From the NCBI GenBank assembly GCA_013204195.1, contig JABMOJ010000068.1, positions 1 to 15,133 on the forward strand: a stretch of 15,133 bases of DNA, written 5' to 3'. The notes under the pieces were generated by a model that worked only from the letters and a program-made list of their open reading frames with translations, was not told the origin of the DNA and did no database searches. This document shows positions 5,794 to 15,133 of this stretch, piece after piece. A program made the position numbers and the translations under genes. Each line of letters opens with the position of its first letter. Position 1 is the first letter of the stretch. Source of the stretch: SAR86 cluster bacterium (GTDB lineage: Bacteria; Pseudomonadota; Gammaproteobacteria; Pseudomonadales; Azotimanducaceae).

Positions 5794-8304
5794 GTGAAGA
5801 ACAGTCATAGGGACCTGCTGTTGGCCGCTGGCAAATTTCCTGCCATGGCCTTTGGCTTGGCGCTGATTGTGGCAACGACACTTAGCTTGGCGGTTGTCCA
5901 GCCAGAGGTTAATCAGGTATACCGCGAAAAAATGATCAGTGACGCCGCGGACTACTTACAACTGAGCGCCGACATCCAACAACAACGTTTAACCCAACAA
6001 GTCCAAAACCTGGCGAAGACTAGGGGTCTCGCGCAATTACTAAACCAAGGTGACCCCGCCCTGATTTCCCTCGAAGAGGCCAGAATTAAAGGCGCTATCC
6101 CCCAGGCAATTTGGGTTCGACTGATCCCGTCAGGTGAGGCCAAAGTCGACCTTAACAGCACACCACCCTTTACCTTCGCGGCATTGGATCTGGTGAATCA
6201 GGTCGAAACCGGACAACTGGCCAACCCCGAAGCCATCAAGGTTAACGGCAGCTGGCTCCTGGGTATTGCGGCACCCATCACCGAACCATCAATGACAATG
6301 CCGCAGGGCACTTTGTTTGTCTATCTTGATATCGCGGCCCTTCATGAAGGGATCGATAGCGGCACTGGCGGGGCGGCGAGACTGATGCAGTCAGTAAATA
6401 ACGCGCCACCAGTGGAAATCGTGGTTGTCGGCAATCTTACCAATCAAGTGCCCGTATCCCGGGCCTTGGAAAACGCCTACTGGACCCTGCAGTTTTATCC
6501 TAATGCGACGCTGACCGAAGCTTCCGCAGCAAATCCACTGACCTATCTGTTGCCCTTAATCGTGGCTCTGTTGATCGCCCTGGCCGGCACCGTCATTGGC
6601 ATTCTCAGGTTTTTGAAATCACTGGGCAACGATCTAGACCGGTTGAACGACCAGATCGATGATGTGGCCGGCGACAGATTTCAACCGTCCAATGCCTATC
6701 ATTTACCCTCAGCATTAGCTCTCGACAAACGCCTTGCGACCATCATCCGCAAACCCATCATCAAACATTCAACCGCACGCTCATCTGCTCCACCTGCGCC
6801 ATCAAGCATGCCCCAAAACGCGCCAGCCACTCATCAAACGGACGAACCTTTACCCGCTGTGCAGGTGGCTAGCGGCGAACAGAATACCAAACTGCTGGGC
6901 GCCAGCGATATCGACAAGCCGATCGAGCAGCCCTCTGCCGAATCCTTGCGGGCTATTTTTCGCGCCTATGATATTCGAGGCATTATTGATGACACCCTGA
7001 CGCCGGCGGTAATCTTTGACATAGGTCGCAGCATCGGCTCGGAGGCCATCGATATCGGCGAACACACCTTACTGGTTGGCGCCGACGGCAGGCTCTCTAG
7101 TCCAGAAGTAATGGCCGGTCTTATTGACGGCATTTTAGCCACCGGTGTCGACGTCATCGGTATAGGCACGGTGCCAACCCCTGTACTCTATTACGCAACC
7201 CATAATACCGGCACCCAAAGCGGTGTCATGGTCACTGCCAGCCACAATCCAGCGGAATACAATGGCTTCAAAATTGTCTTCAACAAGCGGTCACTCATAG
7301 AAGAAGACCTCGTGAGGCTCTACCGTCGTTTCGAGCAAAAAGATTTCCACCAAGGTAAGGGGCATTTCCAGCAAAAAGATCTCAACGACGATTATCTAAA
7401 CGCCATCAGCGACGATATTATCGTCGCCCGGCCACTGCGAGTCGTGGTCGACTGCGGCAATGGTGTTGCCGGCGAAATAGCCCCCGAAGTTTACGTCAAC
7501 CTCGGCTGTGAGGTGATTCCCCTGTATTGCGACATAGATGGTAGCTTTCCCAATCACCATCCAGACCCGAGTATTGCCGAGAACCTCCAGGACTTGATCC
7601 TGCTCGTGAAAGCCCAAAATGCTGACTTAGGCATAGCCCTTGATGGTGATGGCGATCGCATGGTGGCCGTCACCGGTAATGGTGACATAGTGCCGCCGGA
7701 TGAACTCCTCATGCTATTAGCCAAGGACGTGGTATCCCGCAGCCCTGGCTCCGATGTCGTCTATGACGTAAAGTGTACAAAAAATCTCAACAGTGTTATT
7801 AGCGGACTTGGCGGCCGACCGATTCTATGCCGCAGTGGACACTCCTACCTAAAGAAGAAAATGGCTGAAACCGATGCAGCACTGGGCGGAGAATTTTCCG
7901 GACATATCTGCTTCGGCGAACGCTGGTACGGATTTGACGATGGCATCTATGCGGGGGCGCGCCTTCTAGAAATTGTTGGATCTCAGGACGTAAGCCTAAC
8001 CGAACTGATGAAAGAATTTCCAAAAAGCCTATCTACGCCGGAACTTAAGCTTGCCGTCAGTGAGAGCGCTAAGTTTTCGATCGTTGCCAGCATCGTCAGT
8101 GATGGTGATTTCGGCGATGGAACCATAACAACGATTGACGGGGTCAGAGTTGACTACGTTGATGGCTGGGGTCTTGTGAGAGCCTCTAATACCGGTCCCT
8201 GGCTGACCCTTAGATTCGAAGCAGATAACACTGAGAGCATTGATAGAATTAAAGACTTATTCAGGGCACAATTACAAAATGTCGATCCAAGCCTTAATTT
8301 TTAG
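5794..8304 (+). CDS. algC: Phosphomannomutase/phosphoglucomutase (AlgC) with N-terminal membrane-anchored extracytoplasmic domain
   Basis: Interconverts mannose- or glucose-6-phosphate and the 1-phosphates, feeding lipopolysaccharide, alginate-like and other glycan precursors. The catalytic half (about residues 383-836) follows Pseudomonas AlgC closely: IFRAYDIRG, the phosphoserine loop TASHNP with Ser483, the metal loop DGDGD (617-621), the sugar-binding GEFSGH (699-704) and phosphate-binding RASNTGP (796-802). In front lie about 380 further residues: a hydrophobic helix (about 16-36), a roughly 210-residue region with coiled-coil-like start and no family I recognise, a second hydrophobic helix (about 250-274, LPLIVALLIALAGTVIGIL), and a Pro/Ala-rich linker. 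This predicts an extracytoplasmic loop and cytoplasmic catalysis. GTG at 5794 is chosen because GAGGG lies seven bases before it; the ATG at 5746 lies inside dut. Similar long forms are annotated in Pseudomonas, to my recollection. An internal start making a soluble enzyme (for example ATG 6808) is possible but has no good ribosome binding site. Confidence 0.93.
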   Translation: MKNSHRDLLLAAGKFPAMAFGLALIVATTLSLAVVQPEVNQVYREKMISDAADYLQLSADIQQQRLTQQVQNLAKTRGLAQLLNQGDPALISLEEARIKGAIPQAIWVRLIPSGEAKVDLNSTPPFTFAALDLVNQVETGQLANPEAIKVNGSWLLGIAAPITEPSMTMPQGTLFVYLDIAALHEGIDSGTGGAARLMQSVNNAPPVEIVVVGNLTNQVPVSRALENAYWTLQFYPNATLTEASAANPLTYLLPLIVALLIALAGTVIGILRFLKSLGNDLDRLNDQIDDVAGDRFQPSNAYHLPSALALDKRLATIIRKPIIKHSTARSSAPPAPSSMPQNAPATHQTDEPLPAVQVASGEQNTKLLGASDIDKPIEQPSAESLRAIFRAYDIRGIIDDTLTPAVIFDIGRSIGSEAIDIGEHTLLVGADGRLSSPEVMAGLIDGILATGVDVIGIGTVPTPVLYYATHNTGTQSGVMVTASHNPAEYNGFKIVFNKRSLIEEDLVRLYRRFEQKDFHQGKGHFQQKDLNDDYLNAISDDIIVARPLRVVVDCGNGVAGEIAPEVYVNLGCEVIPLYCDIDGSFPNHHPDPSIAENLQDLILLVKAQNADLGIALDGDGDRMVAVTGNGDIVPPDELLMLLAKDVVSRSPGSDVVYDVKCTKNLNSVISGLGGRPILCRSGHSYLKKKMAETDAALGGEFSGHICFGERWYGFDDGIYAGARLLEIVGSQDVSLTELMKEFPKSLSTPELKLAVSESAKFSIVASIVSDGDFGDGTITTIDGVRVDYVDGWGLVRASNTGPWLTLRFEADNTESIDRIKDLFRAQLQNVDPSLNF

Positions 8305-9267
<963 letters not shown>

Positions 9268-9328
9268 ACATTCAATGTGCCCGCGCTCGGGTTTAATAAA
9301 TCAATGGATTAAGGACTAGCAGCCTAAG

Positions 9329-9919
9329 ATGTCAGACGTAAACAAAGTCTCAAGAAAAGATCAGATATTACAGGCCCTTGCCACGATGCTTGAGGAGACA
9401 CCCGGTGGGCGCATCACGACCTCGGGTCTGGCCAAGCAGGTGGGCGTCTCTGAAGCGGCGCTCTATCGTCACTTTCCAAGCAAGGCAAAAATGTTCGATG
9501 GCCTGATTGAATTTATTGAAGACACCATATTTTCGCGCATTTCTCTGATTCTGACCGAAGAAACGACCGCGAGGGCCCAGTGCGGACAAAGCATTTATCT
9601 CTTGCTGACATTTACTGAACGCAACCCAGGCATCACTCGCATCCTCACCGGCGACCCCCTGGCAGGCGAGACTGGTCGCCTGCGGTCCAGAGTCGCGCAA
9701 TTTTTTGAGCGTTTTGAGACTCAACTCAAACAGGTGCTTCGTGAGGCAGAAATGCGTGAAGGCCAACGGCCGCTAATGGAAACCCAAGCTGCGGCGAACT
9801 TGATGATGGCCACCGCGGAAGGCCGAATCAGCCAGTTTGTTCGTAGTGATTTCAGCCGACGGCCGACAGAGGGTTGGGACGTTCAGTGGCAAGCGATCAG
9901 TGGTGCTATATTTGCATAA
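9329..9919 (+). CDS. slmA: Nucleoid occlusion factor SlmA (TetR family)
   Basis: A DNA-binding antagonist of FtsZ polymerisation which, in E. coli, stops septum assembly over the nucleoid. The 196-residue length matches SlmA. The N-terminal helix-turn-helix (about residues 29-56) contains ITTSGLAKQVGVSEAALYRH, then FPSKAKMFDGLIEFIEDTIF; typical SlmA segments LTGDPLAGETGRLR (106-119) and FFERFETQLKQVLREAE (125-141) follow. The C terminus RPTEGWDVQW is also family-like. AAGGA lies about 14 bases before the ATG, further than usual. The gene is 61 bases after argB, with a weak CCCG/CGGG stem between, so it may have its own promoter. It converges with the DUF4124 gene. Identification as SlmA rather than another TetR regulator rests on full-length similarity and on its place between dut and pyrE as in E. 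coli. Confidence 0.93.
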   Translation: MSDVNKVSRKDQILQALATMLEETPGGRITTSGLAKQVGVSEAALYRHFPSKAKMFDGLIEFIEDTIFSRISLILTEETTARAQCGQSIYLLLTFTERNPGITRILTGDPLAGETGRLRSRVAQFFERFETQLKQVLREAEMREGQRPLMETQAAANLMMATAEGRISQFVRSDFSRRPTEGWDVQWQAISGAIFA

Positions 9920-9959
9920 GCCCAATGGTCACAGACGCTCGCCCGAGGTTTGGTAATAC

Positions 9960-10652
9960 CTAGCTTCTGGGCGCGTTCTCCAGCAACTCACGAACCCGCT
10001 GCAAATCGACAGCATAGGTCTCACCCAACTGAATCAGCTCTCGGCGCTTCTCGTTGATCTCGCGTTCCGACTGTCGAATCCGTAGGGCCAAATCACGCAT
10101 ATATTCGATATGTTCCGCTGCGACCTGACCGCCCCTGCGCTCAAGATCTGCCAGCTCGACCGCCATGGTTTGCTTCTGAAGCTGCAAGCGCTGCAAATTG
10201 GTCTCGCTCGCGGCAATAAAGCCGCGGACACTCACCAACTTGGTATCGCGCGCCCGCAGAACATCTTCAGGCGTACCATAAATTTGCAGTAATCTTTGAT
10301 CTGCTAGCTGGCGTTCTCGGCCCTCGCGATCCCTGATGGCATCCGCTGCTCGCGCTAGATCCCGGGCGCGAATTTCGCCTTCGTTCAGCGCCCGCTCGAC
10401 AACCTCCAAAACTCTGCCATCCAGGCTCAAAATCGTGTAGCCATCTTTTACATAACGGGCAGGAACATGGCTATCCAAGACCGTCACGCCATCTTCATTT
10501 TTGTATTTATACAGCTCTGCCGCGGCGGGCATCGCCGCCAGCACAAGCATCAGCATATTGATCCTGGCGAATGCCAGAGTATTAACAGTAGCCGAAGCAA
10601 TACCGAACCAATGCCGGCGTGCGGGAGAAATTGTTTTTAACATCCGTGTCAT
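9960..10652 (-). CDS. Exported DUF4124-type protein with C-terminal coiled coil
   Basis: A 230-residue protein of unknown function. A hydrophobic stretch (about residues 32-45, INMLMLVLAAMPAAA) ending in AAA before ELYKYK looks like a signal peptide with a long basic N-region, so the mature protein is probably periplasmic. Mature residues ELYKYKNEDGVTVLDSHVP match the start of the DUF4124 domain, usually LYKWxDxxGxxxyxD. The rest, from about residue 85, is rich in Arg, Glu, Gln and Leu and predicts long helices or a coiled coil (about 100-125 and 145-225). The start could be the ATG at 10652 or the next one at 10643; neither has a clear ribosome binding site. ATG at 10556 would leave too short a signal. 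It follows pyrE by 36 bases on the same strand and is probably cotranscribed; a similar gene sits by pyrE in Pseudomonas, from memory. No link to pyrimidine synthesis is implied. Confidence 0.8.
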   Translation of the reverse strand: MTRMLKTISPARRHWFGIASATVNTLAFARINMLMLVLAAMPAAAELYKYKNEDGVTVLDSHVPARYVKDGYTILSLDGRVLEVVERALNEGEIRARDLARAADAIRDREGRERQLADQRLLQIYGTPEDVLRARDTKLVSVRGFIAASETNLQRLQLQKQTMAVELADLERRGGQVAAEHIEYMRDLALRIRQSEREINEKRRELIQLGETYAVDLQRVRELLENAPRS

Positions 10653-10688
10653 AACTCGCGTTGCAGTTATCGTCCTGCCGAACTCAGT

Positions 10689-11336
10689 CTAATATACGAC
10701 ACCATATCGGTCTTGATATGCGCGCATATCGCCCAACTGCCGTACAAATTCCGGCCTGCCTTCCAGAAACGACGCTATATCACTGAACTTTACGACGCTG
10801 ATAACAGAAACGCCATAGTCACGCTCAACCTCCTGGATCGCGGACAGCTCGCCTTGGCCTTTTTCCTGGCGATCAATGGCCACTAGAACACCGACAGCCC
10901 GAGCGTCGGATTCAGCAATCACACCCATCACTTCGCGTATCGCAGTACCAGCCGTAATCACATCATCAATAATCATGACTTTACCGGCAAGGGGCGAGCC
11001 CACTAAGAGCCCACCCTCACCATGGGCCTTCGCCTCTTTTCGATTAAACACAAAGGGGTAATCGCGCTGATAATTACGCTGCAGCGCGATAGCCGTAGCG
11101 CTAACCAGCGGAATACCCTTGTAGGCCGGGCCAAACAACAAATCAACGTCTAGGCCCGAGTCCACCAGCGCCGCCGCATAGTAATCAGCAAGCTCGCTCA
11201 GCGCCGCCCCGGTATTGAAAAGCCCAGCATTAAAGAAATACGGGCTTACTCGGCCTGACTTCAGGGTGAATTCACCAAAGCGCAGTACACCTCGCTCAAT
11301 GGCGAATTCGAGAAATCTCGTCTGATAATCTTCCAT
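10689..11336 (-). CDS. pyrE: Orotate phosphoribosyltransferase
   Basis: Transfers ribose-5-phosphate from PRPP to orotate, giving OMP in de novo pyrimidine synthesis. The 215-residue protein has [12 protein letters not shown] (23-34) with the conserved Lys26, [10 protein letters not shown] (68-77), the mobile catalytic loop [12 protein letters not shown] (98-109) and the PRPP-binding signature [13 protein letters not shown] (120-132). Length equals the E. coli-type enzyme. The ATG at 11336 is preferred over the adjoining in-frame TTG at 11339; GAGGTAG lies about six bases upstream. Its first base is shared with the rph stop (TGATG), implying coupling. In Pseudomonas crc lies between rph and pyrE; here there is no room for it. 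In E. coli an attenuator separates rph and pyrE; the overlap here excludes that arrangement. Confidence 0.97.
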   Translation of the reverse strand: MEDYQTRFLEFAIERGVLRFGEFTLKSGRVSPYFFNAGLFNTGAALSELADYYAAALVDSGLDVDLLFGPAYKGIPLVSATAIALQRNYQRDYPFVFNRKEAKAHGEGGLLVGSPLAGKVMIIDDVITAGTAIREVMGVIAESDARAVGVLVAIDRQEKGQGELSAIQEVERDYGVSVISVVKFSDIASFLEGRPEFVRQLGDMRAYQDRYGVVY

Positions 11337-12061
11337 CAAGCTACCTCAAGTGCGGCTTTTTGGAGTGCGATCAATTCATTGATGCCCTTGTCACCCAGTA
11401 TCAACATTTCGTCAAGCTCGGCGCGAGAGAAGGGGATACCTTCTGCGGTACCCTGGACCTCGATAAACCGACCATCCTCGCCCATCACCAAATTCATATC
11501 TGTCTCGGCGCGGGAGTCTTCTGTGTACTCAAGATCCAGTACCGGCCGCCCATCAACGATTCCGACAGAAACCGCGCCGACAAATTGCTGGAATGGGTTG
11601 TGCGCCAGCTTCATTTGCCGAATTGCATCATACAGCGCCACACAAGCACCGGTGATTGATGCCGTGCGCGTGCCACCGTCAGCCTGAATCACATCGCAGT
11701 CGATGCGAATGGTATATTCGCCAAGACGTTTCATATCCACGCAGGTACGCAAAGATCGGCCAATGAGACGCTGAATTTCGACGGTTCGGCCGCCCTGCTT
11801 GCCTCTTGCGGCTTCTCGATCCATGCGGGTGTTCGTCGACCGCGGCAGCATGCCATATTCAGATGTAATCCAGCCCTGGCCCGAGCCGCGTAAGAATGAC
11901 GGCACGCCTTTAGCGACGGACGCGGTACAGATCACTCGAGTATCACCAAAGGCAATCAAGACGGAGCCCTCCGCATGTTTATTGATGCCGCGCTCGATGG
12001 TCACGGCGCGCAGGGCATCCAGCGCACGGCCGGCAGGCCGTTGTACAGAGTTACTCGTCAT
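11336..12061 (-). CDS. rph: Ribonuclease PH
   Basis: Phosphate-dependent 3'-to-5' exoribonuclease that trims tRNA 3' ends and takes part in rRNA turnover; a hexameric PNPase-like fold. The 241-residue protein is intact, unlike the frameshifted gene of E. coli K-12. It shows the N-terminal [33 protein letters not shown] (72-91) with the phosphate-binding Arg86, the phosphate-binding [12 protein letters not shown] (128-139), and the metal-site [16 protein letters not shown] (175-190). AGGAAA lies about eight bases before the ATG. A TATAAT sequence about 40 bases upstream is the likely -10 element. It is the first gene of an rph-pyrE-DUF4124 unit, divergent from yicC. Confidence 0.97.
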   Translation of the reverse strand: MTSNSVQRPAGRALDALRAVTIERGINKHAEGSVLIAFGDTRVICTASVAKGVPSFLRGSGQGWITSEYGMLPRSTNTRMDREAARGKQGGRTVEIQRLIGRSLRTCVDMKRLGEYTIRIDCDVIQADGGTRTASITGACVALYDAIRQMKLAHNPFQQFVGAVSVGIVDGRPVLDLEYTEDSRAETDMNLVMGEDGRFIEVQGTAEGIPFSRAELDEMLILGDKGINELIALQKAALEVA

Positions 12062-12146
12062 GGGTATTTCCTATAAACAATCATCTATGCATGAAACTCC
12101 ATTATACTGGTCAGCCACCAATAAGCACTTGCAGGCATTATTCATT
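12062..12146. promoter_or_regulatory. rph / yicC divergent promoter region with a TATAAT -10 for rph
   Basis: On the minus strand a perfect TATAAT (complement of 12101-12106) would place the rph transcription start near 12094, with a leader of about 33 bases; no good -35 hexamer is seen at 16-18 bases. On the plus strand TATACT (12103-12108) overlaps it and could be the yicC -10, also with a poor -35. If both work, polymerases for the two directions would compete. The yicC start has only a weak ribosome binding site (GCAGG, about 11 bases upstream). Confidence 0.45.
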
Positions 12147-13001
12147 ATGACTCATAGCATGACCGCCTTTGCCCGCCGTGAGGCCAACAGCATTACCTGG
12201 GAAATTCGCTCCGTGAATCACCGGTATTTGGACCATAGCTTCAAGGTTCCCGACAATTTCCGGGCCCTGGAGGGGGATTTGCGCAACCTGCTTAAACAAA
12301 GCCTGTTTCGCGGCAAGGTCGACTGCTTACTCAAGATCAACAATGAAGGGACTGAGTCCGGCGCCCTCGCCATAAATGAAGCCCAGGTGCACAAGCTACG
12401 CGGTGCGCTTGACGAAATCAGCCGTATTATGGGGGCCAACTCACCCCTGAACTCACTGGATATTCTTAAATTTCCCGGCATCGTGGCAACCGCCACAGTC
12501 GACGATGACAATCTGGTGGCACAGGTCAAGAACCTGTTTGTCCTGGCGCTCGCCGACCTAACCGCCATGCGGGCAAGGGAAGGGAGTGAATTACAGCACA
12601 TCATTGAAGACAAACTTGCGGAACTCCAACAATTAACCGATATCGTCCGCGCTGACGCGCCGGTGATTAACGCGCGACAACGGGCCCGTATCGAGGAACG
12701 TCTCACGGAGTTAAAGCTCGAGGTCGATGGCAATCGTCTGGAACAGGAATTGGTCTATCTCGCCCAGAAATCGGATATCGCTGAGGAGCTGGATCGTCTA
12801 GACACCCATATCGAAGAAGTAAGATCCACGTTACGTGAGTCCGGCGCGGTCGGTCGACGACTAGACTTTTTGATGCAGGAACTCAATCGCGAGGCTAACA
12901 CCCTGTCATCCAAAGCCGTCGCCGCCAATACGTCTATTCAGGCTGTTGACCTCAAGGTGATCATCGAGCAGATGCGCGAACAGATTCAGAATATCGAATA
13001 G
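12147..13001 (+). CDS. yicC: YicC/YloC family endoribonuclease
   Basis: A 284-residue YicC homologue. The E. coli protein has been reported as an endoribonuclease that can cut small RNAs such as RyhB, and the family is linked to stationary-phase survival. Visible are the N-terminal MTAFARREANSITWEIRSVN with HRYLDHSFKVP (25-35), RGKVDCLLKIN (55-65), a helical middle region, and the highly conserved C-terminal DUF1732 part: NRLEQELVYLAQKSDIAEEL (196-215), RRLDFLMQELNREANTLSSK (237-256) and the terminal LKVIIEQMREQIQNIE, almost identical to E. coli. The ATG at 12147 is chosen by homology, although the open frame extends back to 11799 across rph; Met5 is an alternative. It is divergent from rph and followed by the transporter gene. 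Confidence 0.95.
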   Translation: MTHSMTAFARREANSITWEIRSVNHRYLDHSFKVPDNFRALEGDLRNLLKQSLFRGKVDCLLKINNEGTESGALAINEAQVHKLRGALDEISRIMGANSPLNSLDILKFPGIVATATVDDDNLVAQVKNLFVLALADLTAMRAREGSELQHIIEDKLAELQQLTDIVRADAPVINARQRARIEERLTELKLEVDGNRLEQELVYLAQKSDIAEELDRLDTHIEEVRSTLRESGAVGRRLDFLMQELNREANTLSSKAVAANTSIQAVDLKVIIEQMREQIQNIE

Positions 13002-13125
13002 GGCCTGGCGACCAGCCATCACCCAAAAGCTGATATGACCAAATAATTTGCGACTCAGGGTCTGGGTGTGGTTTGATTTCATCTTAAGGTTTTCAACCGA
13101 CCGCGATAATTGCCAGGAGCGTCTA

Positions 13126-14568
13126 TTGTCAGACCAAAAATTGTCGTTGCCCGCCATGATTGCTTATGGCTTTGGGCAGATCTCTGAAGCCGTCAAGAAC
13201 CAGGGTTTCAACACCTTCTTACTGTTCTACTATAATCAGGTACTGCAAGTCTCAGCGACAGGCACCGGTATTGCGCTCGCCATTGCCTTGGTCTTCGATG
13301 CCTTTACGGACCCGATCGCCGGCAGCCTGTCCGATAAATTTCGCTCTCGCTGGGGTCGTCGCCATCCCTTTATCTTGTTTGCCGCCATCCCTCTGGCCAT
13401 CACCTTCTTTCTGCTGTTCAACCCCCCCGAGGGGCTTAGTGAGCTCGGCAATGTGCTGTGGCTAGTGACTTTCGCTGTCCTGGTGCGTGCCGCGATGACT
13501 TTTTATCACATCCCGCACCTGGCGCTAGGCGCCGAGCTCGCCACTGACTATCACCAGCGATCAACGCTGTATTCCTTTAACACCTTATTTGGCGCCACCG
13601 GGGGCGCTATATTTTTGCCATTATCCTATTTGTTGTTTTTCCCAACCACCGCAGAATTTAACCCCGCACTTCTGAACAAGGCTGCTTATACACCCTGGGC
13701 CCTATTTTCTGGCGGCATCATGATCTTCGCCATCGTCGTCTGCTGCCTAGGTACGGCCCGGCAAATTCCACGCCTGCGCGCCTTAGCCGTCGCCCCTGCA
13801 GCCCATCGGTTCAGTTTGACACAACTCCTCACAGAGGTTCGCCAGGCCCTCGGCAACGCCTCTTTCCGCGCGATATTCTTCGGCATGATGCTCAGCACCT
13901 TTATTCTCGCTGTCGAGGGCGTGTTAAACCCCTTCATGGGATTTCACTTCTGGGGCATGACCACCGAACAACTGAAATTCATCCCCTTGGGCAGCTTGGT
14001 CGGGCTGATGGCCTCGATGGTCATTATTCCAGCCGCGACCCGCCGGTTTGATAAAAAAAACACCTTAATCGGCTCAGCCTTACTCGTCATTCTCAATATC
14101 AACCTACCGATTATTTTGTCCCTGTCGGACGTCAGTTGGTTCCCCGCGCCGGGCTCAAGCCCGTTGTTGTATCTGCTTATCCTTAGCGCAGTGATCACTT
14201 CAGCCCTAGGCGTCACTTTATATGCGACCTTGAATTCCATGTTTGCCGATATCACCGACGAACATGAACTCGAGGTCGGGGAGAGACGAGAAGGGGTTAT
14301 TTTTGCCGCCCGCGCTTTCGCTGTGAAAGCAACAGCCTCAATGGGATTGATACTCGGCGGCATACTGCTAGATGTTATCGCCTTCCCAAGGGGCGCCATG
14401 ATGGGCCAAGTCGATGCCGATATTATCTGGCAGCTTGGCTTTCTAGCCGGACCCGCGACGTCAGTGTTTACCTTTTTTGGCATGTTCTTTTATATGGGTT
14501 ATCGCATCGACAAGGCGCGACATGAAGCCATCACCTTGGCGCTCATTGAAAGTAACCGGGGCGAATAA
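13126..14568 (+). CDS. GPH-family (glycoside-pentoside-hexuronide:cation symporter) MFS transporter
   Basis: A 480-residue polytopic inner-membrane protein with about 12 hydrophobic segments. It belongs to the GPH/MelB-like branch of the major facilitator superfamily, shown by VFDAFTDPIAGSLSDKF (56-72, with Asp58 and Asp62 at the place of the MelB cation-site aspartates), RSRWGRRHPFI (73-83), FYHIPHLALGAELA (126-139) and the late motif SMFADITDEHELEVGERREG (371-390). Characterised relatives import sugars or glycosides with H+, Na+ or Li+; this substrate is unknown and no sugar enzyme gene is adjacent. The start is TTG at 13126: CAGGAG lies seven bases upstream and the frame before it has no conserved features, although it is open back to 13048. 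It sits between yicC and gmk, which adjoin in Pseudomonas. The 124 bases before it show no clear promoter or yicC terminator. Confidence 0.9.
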   Translation: MSDQKLSLPAMIAYGFGQISEAVKNQGFNTFLLFYYNQVLQVSATGTGIALAIALVFDAFTDPIAGSLSDKFRSRWGRRHPFILFAAIPLAITFFLLFNPPEGLSELGNVLWLVTFAVLVRAAMTFYHIPHLALGAELATDYHQRSTLYSFNTLFGATGGAIFLPLSYLLFFPTTAEFNPALLNKAAYTPWALFSGGIMIFAIVVCCLGTARQIPRLRALAVAPAAHRFSLTQLLTEVRQALGNASFRAIFFGMMLSTFILAVEGVLNPFMGFHFWGMTTEQLKFIPLGSLVGLMASMVIIPAATRRFDKKNTLIGSALLVILNINLPIILSLSDVSWFPAPGSSPLLYLLILSAVITSALGVTLYATLNSMFADITDEHELEVGERREGVIFAARAFAVKATASMGLILGGILLDVIAFPRGAMMGQVDADIIWQLGFLAGPATSVFTFFGMFFYMGYRIDKARHEAITLALIESNRGE

Positions 14569-14596
14569 TCGCTGCCAACCTCTGGAGGAACAAAAA

Positions 14597-15133
<537 letters not shown>

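Noticed and set aside
7334..7380. 11-base direct repeat AGCAAAAAGAT in algC, 36 bases apart
   Set aside because: The encoded segment aligns without length change to the same region of Pseudomonas AlgC, so it is not a recent duplication.
9281..9292. CCCG/CGGG stem after argB as an intrinsic terminator
   Set aside because: The stem is only four base pairs and the following TTTAATAAA is not a proper T-run.
9368..9766. 132-codon frame on the minus strand across slmA
   Set aside because: It is antisense to a well-supported gene, lacks homology and a ribosome binding site, and reflects codon bias on the other strand. The same applies to the long antisense frames across the transporter (13944-14483) and yicC (12218-12733).
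9920..9959. Terminator between convergent slmA and the DUF4124 gene
   Set aside because: Only four-base stems (for example AGGT/ACCT) and no T-run are seen; no supportable terminator.

Overview
The window is a continuous stretch of bacterial chromosome with moderate GC and dense coding. The protein sequences and gene order point to a gammaproteobacterium outside the Enterobacterales. The order mutM / rpmG-rpmB / radC / coaBC-dut / slmA / pyrE-rph / yicC resembles the Escherichia coli locus. The insertion of algC-argB after dut, the DUF4124 gene after pyrE, and gmk after yicC resemble Pseudomonas (these comparisons are from memory). AlgC and ArgB are close to the Pseudomonas proteins throughout. 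A marine, Cellvibrionales-like lineage would fit, but that is inference.

Layout. At 1-433 is the 5' two-thirds or so of mutM (minus strand). At 530-2566 a lone hydantoinase-A-type ATPase gene runs on the plus strand, between mutM and the ribosomal genes rpmG and rpmB (2584-2988, minus). radC (3193-3867, minus) is divergent from the plus-strand series coaBC, dut, algC and argB (4108-9267), in which coaBC/dut overlap by 4 bases and dut/algC are 10 bases apart. slmA (9329-9919, plus) converges with the minus-strand unit rph > pyrE > DUF4124 gene (12061 down to 9960). yicC (12147-13001), a GPH-family sugar:cation-type transporter (13126-14568), a possible 34-codon leader reading frame (14597-14701) and the start of gmk (14691 to the edge) complete the plus strand.

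How the genes relate. Nearly everything is housekeeping: DNA repair and nucleotide-pool hygiene (MutM, RadC, Dut), ribosomal proteins L33 and L28, coenzyme A synthesis (CoaBC), sugar-phosphate supply for surface polysaccharide (AlgC), arginine and pyrimidine synthesis (ArgB, PyrE), RNA processing (Rph, YicC), guanine nucleotide synthesis (Gmk) and nucleoid occlusion of division (SlmA). The two genes that look like insertions into this conserved background are the hydantoinase-A homologue and the GPH transporter.

I found no insertion sequence, CRISPR array, tRNA, rRNA, phage gene or defence system. The points most worth a second look are a membrane-anchored form of AlgC with a roughly 210-residue extracytoplasmic domain, the orphan HyuA splitting the mutM-rpmBG neighbourhood, an SlmA-box-like palindrome upstream of radC, a 12-base tandem repeat running into the coaBC start, and a small reading frame with a strong ribosome binding site overlapping the gmk start. 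I do not see a clear novel multi-gene system here.
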